Shown here one piece after another: positions 60,111-64,000 of a stretch of 64,000 nt of DNA. Positions within the stretch are counted from its first letter, which is position 1, and each line of letters begins with the position of its first letter. Position numbers and translations under genes: made by a program. This DNA is from Symsagittifera roscoffensis (lineage: Eukaryota > Xenacoelomorpha > Acoela > Convolutidae): positions 46,109,467 through 46,173,466 of the forward strand of contig NC_087070.1 in NCBI RefSeq assembly GCF_963678635.1. The letters run 5' to 3'. Under the pieces are notes generated by a model. The model was not told where the DNA came from. It made no database searches and worked only from the letters and a program-made list of their open reading frames with translations.

Positions 60111-61010
60111 TCATACAATTTTTATATATGAGAAACTTCTTGTCATACATTTCCATACGTACAGAAAATTGTATGAAAACTCTATGATAGGCATTTTTCC
60201 ATATATGAAAATTGTATGATAGGTGTTTTCCCATAAACCAAAAATTTCGATTTTTTCTTTCTGAATTTAGTTTCTGAAAAATTTTCGGTTGTGTTTGCAA
60301 CCGATCACAAGTGACAAAGACCTTGGTTACTCATAACGCCAAAGATTGGACGGTCTTGCATTTACAATGCGTAGAAAACGACCTGAATTTGGCTGTCTTT
60401 CACAATTAATATAACAAAAGAAACAAACTTTTCTTTTTTGGCAAAATTTGTTAATGATGATTGTTTCAAATTTGTGAATTTTCAAATTATCAGACATTGA
60501 TCAAGGCATACATTAACACCCCATACAAAAGAAATAGGAATTTTCAGCGTTTTCGAAAAAAAAAATTTAAGTGAAAAGAAAATAAAAGCCAATTTTATCG
60601 TATCCAGACTACGTTATGCACACAAAATATTAAATTTTGCATGCAAAACTTTTTTTCGAAAAATGTTTGTTTGCGTACGAAATTCGATTTGCGGTTGAAA
60701 TAAAACATAAAATTTTTTGGGTCAAATTTGCAAAATTACTTTTGTGTCGCCATCAAAAAAATGCCAGTCATACAATTTCCATATATGGGAATTGTATGAT
60801 AAGCATTTTTTTTCAAAAAACGAAAACCTCAGTTTTTTTATCACCAGACTGTTTTATTAGAATCAAACAGCCACAGAAATAAGTTTATACCAGTTGAAAA
60901 CTGGTATAAACTTATTTCTGTGGCTGTTTGATTCTAATTACCATTTTTAGAAATTGTATGACAAGCATTTTTCCACACACTTGATGTATGGAATTGTATG
61001 ATAAGCATTT
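60111..61010. repeat. Cluster of TCATACAATT...AATTGTATGA palindromic motifs
   Basis: Half or full copies of a near-perfect 33-base palindrome occur at about 60111, 60141, 60170, 60211, 60768-60800, 60952 and 60991. The full form is TCATACAATT, TTCCATATATGGG, AATTGTATGA. They are often followed by TAAGCATTTTT. Confidence 0.8.
60856..60938. repeat. Perfect 40-bp inverted repeat with 3-base loop
   Basis: Left arm 60856-60895 and right arm 60899-60938 are exact reverse complements, separated by GAA. No difference was seen in 40 pairs, so it is either recent, maintained, or a fold-back/assembly artefact. Confidence 0.95.
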
Positions 61011-61390
61011 TCGGTGTATGGAGGTCAACCCGGGAAGACGACTACACCCATGGCTATCAAGACATGGCAGCAAACGAAGAAATTGAAAAAACTCACCAAG
61101 TTACCTCGCTGAGGACGAGTTTTGATTCTGACATTTGTCTCAAATTTAAACAGTTAGGAATGAACGGTGCATGATTTCCCTCGCAGGAAATTAGGGCGGA
61201 AAAGACTAATTGCCGGCTTCTACAAATCAAACCCACAAATTTGGTAGGACACCAATAAAGTGCCGTCAAACCTTTCTAAAGAAATAGACCTTTTAGATAT
61301 AGATTTGTTTCGAAGTGGATCATCAACGTTGTGCCCTATTAGTATTTAAAAGGTCCCTCTAAAAACCCTCGACAGTCCTGGAAACCCGCT

Positions 61391-61588
61391 TTACGAGGCC
61401 AAATTGTGCATTTTGTGCATTGTAAGCGGATTCCACAACAAGGACGCTCCCTTTGTTTTTCTTTTGTTCTTTCATTTTCTTTGATCGTTCCGACAAAACT
61501 TTAACATGTTTAAAGACTTGTCTATGGAATCCAGGAACATACAGACACAAAACTGTGCGCCTATCCAGCGCACAGTTTGGCCTCGTAA
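61391..61588. mobile_element. Short MITE (GAGGCC family), copy 4
   Basis: A 198-bp copy in the opposite orientation to 28070 and 35436. In this copy the inverted similarity extends outward to AACCCGC on both sides, giving termini of about 27 bp. Confidence 0.85.
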
Positions 61589-63458
61589 TGCGGGTTCAGG
61601 ACTCCAACCTTCATTTTTTCAGTAATCCGACGCTTCGAATGATACGATGGCAGCCGTCAACCAGAAAGTATCAAACCCTCAAGTTGTTGAAAGTGATGAC
61701 GACTGATTGGCAGGTTTTTAAAATCACTGACAGCCGAATCTGAACGTAAAATTAACCGGTTTTATTCGAGACCTTATCTTTTTTCTTCTTCAAGTTTTAC
61801 AGTCAAGGATTATTTGTAGATGCTGTAGATTCTCTTTTTAAGAAGCAGGAGCAAGTTACATCTCTACCATTCTCTAAGTTTAGGAGCTAGTGACATCCCT
61901 GGCAACTTTCGAGACCAGCAAAAACGATGATATCGAAGTTAACTCAAATTTCGACAGTGTAATAACATTCCAACAAGTAGACAGGTTCCTTTGAAAAAGT
62001 TTTTCTGAATCTCAAAACTGATCCATTTTTTAAGTTACTGAATGAATCTTCATCAAACTTTAACTTAGAAAAAATATGTTCTTAACAAGTCCTCTCAACT
62101 ATTGTCTAAATTTACTTAGACCCATAACATTGTCATTATCAAAAGTTATTTTTTCATTCGACATTTTCGCGTCAATTTGTGGGAACGTTTTTTTTTCTCA
62201 AATTGATCGTATTCTTGAATATCCAATTAGCGCCATACCCAACTACGCGTTTAATTGGTCTGATTACATGCAGTTTATAAACTGTTTCTCAAACTTCTCG
62301 CTTGAGTGAAAAAGGAGTCGGATTGAAATCAATTTCAGTATTTAAGATTTTTCCCAGTCGGGAAAATGTGAAGGTTTTTATTTTTAATCTTCAGATTTAT
62401 TACCGTAACAATTCAGGTTTGAGCAGCGAACTCGGAGTGAGCAACTTTTTTGTTATTTGCTTCGATAGAAATAACACAGTGTTTCAACACAATTCTTTTA
62501 TTCTTTAACTTTTTTGCTTTAAGTTTTGTTTACATGAGTCATTAGACTATTTTATTTTGGCTCTTATGTATGGTGAATTTGAAGTTTTTTGATCGAGACC
62601 AAATAAAATAAACCTAAAAACATCCTTTTGCCCATTTTTTTCAAAAATTTTCACGCTGTTGGTTTTCACATGATGAAAAGTTTTTTTTTTTTAAATCAAT
62701 TTTGTTTGATTTTTAATCAGACAGCTTTTATACTTTAGACTGAAAACTTTTAAGTGTAATTACAAAAACTGTCTTTCTCGACAGTAAACGAATTCTTTTG
62801 GCAATTATTCATTTCAACTGGAACCAGGACCAAAAAGGTTTGTCATGATGCAGTTTCTTAGTATGTGGTACCTTGAGTTTGTCTGGAATTTGGAAAAAAA
62901 TAGCCAAATGATTACAAACAGCGATAAGGTTTTTCCCAGAAAACCAGCCTTGATCCATTGTAAAATCCATACAAAAATAATCATTAATGGAAGTTCTAAT
63001 ATAAGGAGTTTAATGTGAGCTTCAGCTAACTATTTGTGTACCATTATCTTTAAATATGTTGTGATTGCTTGGAACCTACTGTACAACAGGTTTGTTTTAC
63101 TGTTTTTACCTCTCTCGACTTTTGAAGATATAATTTAGTTATTTCGATAGTTATTTTTGACTTCAAGCAAATAACTGCAATACATTTAGGCACCGTTTTT
63201 CAAAACTTTCGTAGGGGTAGAAGTTTTTGGATAAATGTGATAACAGAGGCAGTCTGGGACAACACCTCAAACTGTTTTGATCGAGATTTTTCAAAATTGT
63301 CGCAATGAAATCCTTGATCCATACCCGGATCGAGCTGGTTGAAAGATGATCAGACCGAAGTCGGTCGAACAGCGAATTTTTCCAGGCCAAAAATACATAC
63401 CTTATTTCGGTCTGGTGGTCGAAGCATCATACTGATCTTCAGTGTGATGATTGAACTA
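61589..63458. other. Gene-free AT-rich stretch
   Basis: No gene, RNA or repeat family could be supported here. Confidence 0.5.
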
Positions 63459-63600
63459 GGATCAAATCAGGGTCGAACTAGAGTCGAATCAGGGTCAAAT
63501 CAGAGTCGAATCAGGGTCGAACTAGTGTCAAATCAGGGTCGAACTAGGGTTAAATCAGGGTCGAACTAGGGTCGAACTAGTGCCGAACTAGGGTCGAACA
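63459..63600 (+). repeat. 11-bp-unit minisatellite
   Basis: About twelve tandem units alternate GGGTCGAACTA and GGGTCAAATCA types. A short ORF through it reads as Ser/Asn/Gln/Arg repeats and is not a gene. Confidence 0.9.
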
Positions 63601-64000
63601 AATATACATTTTTTACCCCATTAAAGATATCTACTCCTTGAAATTAAATTAAAAAAGATATTCTACCTCCGTTCGTTTTTTTTCCAAAATTCTGTGGGTT
63701 TGAAAATTGCCATGCTTAGGACAAAGTTATGCGCGTTTTGAAGATTTTTGTTTCGACTTTCGATTCATGCTTGGTGTGTTTTTTTCACTGATTCAATATT
63801 CAACGATTAAAATTATATCTCAACAAAATACTTTATGCTGCATTAAGCATATCGACTCCCTGATATCAAATAAAAAAAAATCTGTAATCTCCGATCATTT
63901 TTTGAAAACTTTGTTAATTCAAAAACTGCCAATTTGGCCATTCTCTCGATTAATTTATGCGCGCTTTGAAAATTTTATCAAAAACCCTTAAAACTTTCTG

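Noticed and set aside
63459..63600. CRISPR-like array
   Set aside because: Units are contiguous 11-mers without spacers, and this is eukaryotic DNA.

Overview
The window is AT-rich animal nuclear DNA: spliced genes with GT-AG introns, a Golgi YIPF3 gene, a neurotransmitter-gated channel pseudogene, and several generations of LTR retrotransposons, MITEs and a tRNA-derived SINE. It is not bacterial or viral. The phylum cannot be fixed from the sequence alone. No CRISPR array, rRNA gene or intact tRNA gene was seen.

Region 1-21 kb is held by one host gene, YIPF3 (+). It has three coding exons (2630-3181, 19805-19962, 20424-20559), all phase-compatible and giving 281 residues. Its first coding intron is about 16.6 kb. 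Nested in it on the minus strand is a long low-complexity RS/GGSPGG-rich gene (9173 down to 3356). That gene's reading frame is split by a 378-bp MITE with 13-bp terminal inverted repeats and a 4-bp target duplication. Removing the MITE plus one target copy restores the frame exactly, and its edges read as a GC-AG intron, so this is a strong candidate for a transposon-born intron. The same YIPF3 intron also holds a tRNA-derived SINE, a hAT-like MITE with an 8-bp target duplication, another MITE, T-rich repeats and two weaker minus-strand candidate exons.

Region 21-35 kb is transposon graveyard: a TA-flanked Tc1/mariner-like MITE, a decayed BEL/Pao pol (minus, 23.4-25.8 kb), and a decayed Ty3/gypsy element with recognisable LTR remnants (28.0-34.4 kb). 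One LTR of that element was hit by a short MITE that occurs four times in the window. Region 38.3-39.6 kb (minus) holds the transmembrane half of a Cys-loop (nicotinic-type) receptor, with a frame-breaking lesion between M1 and M2.

Region 40.2-51.6 kb is a large, 5'-truncated, env-bearing Ty3/gypsy-type element: protease, RT, RNase H, DD35E integrase, two overlapping small membrane ORFs, a proline-rich ORF, an env-like glycoprotein, and a further ORF whose start overlaps the env-frame stop in an ATGA arrangement. It carries many frameshifts and stops and is inactive, but its gene order is unusually complex for a metazoan LTR retrotransposon. Region 52.6-56 kb holds an unassigned coding-like stretch and a 136-bp tandem repeat grading into a degenerate array. 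A gypsy gag-protease fragment lies at 56.6-58.1 kb (minus). The last 6 kb holds palindromes, a MITE copy and an 11-bp-unit minisatellite.
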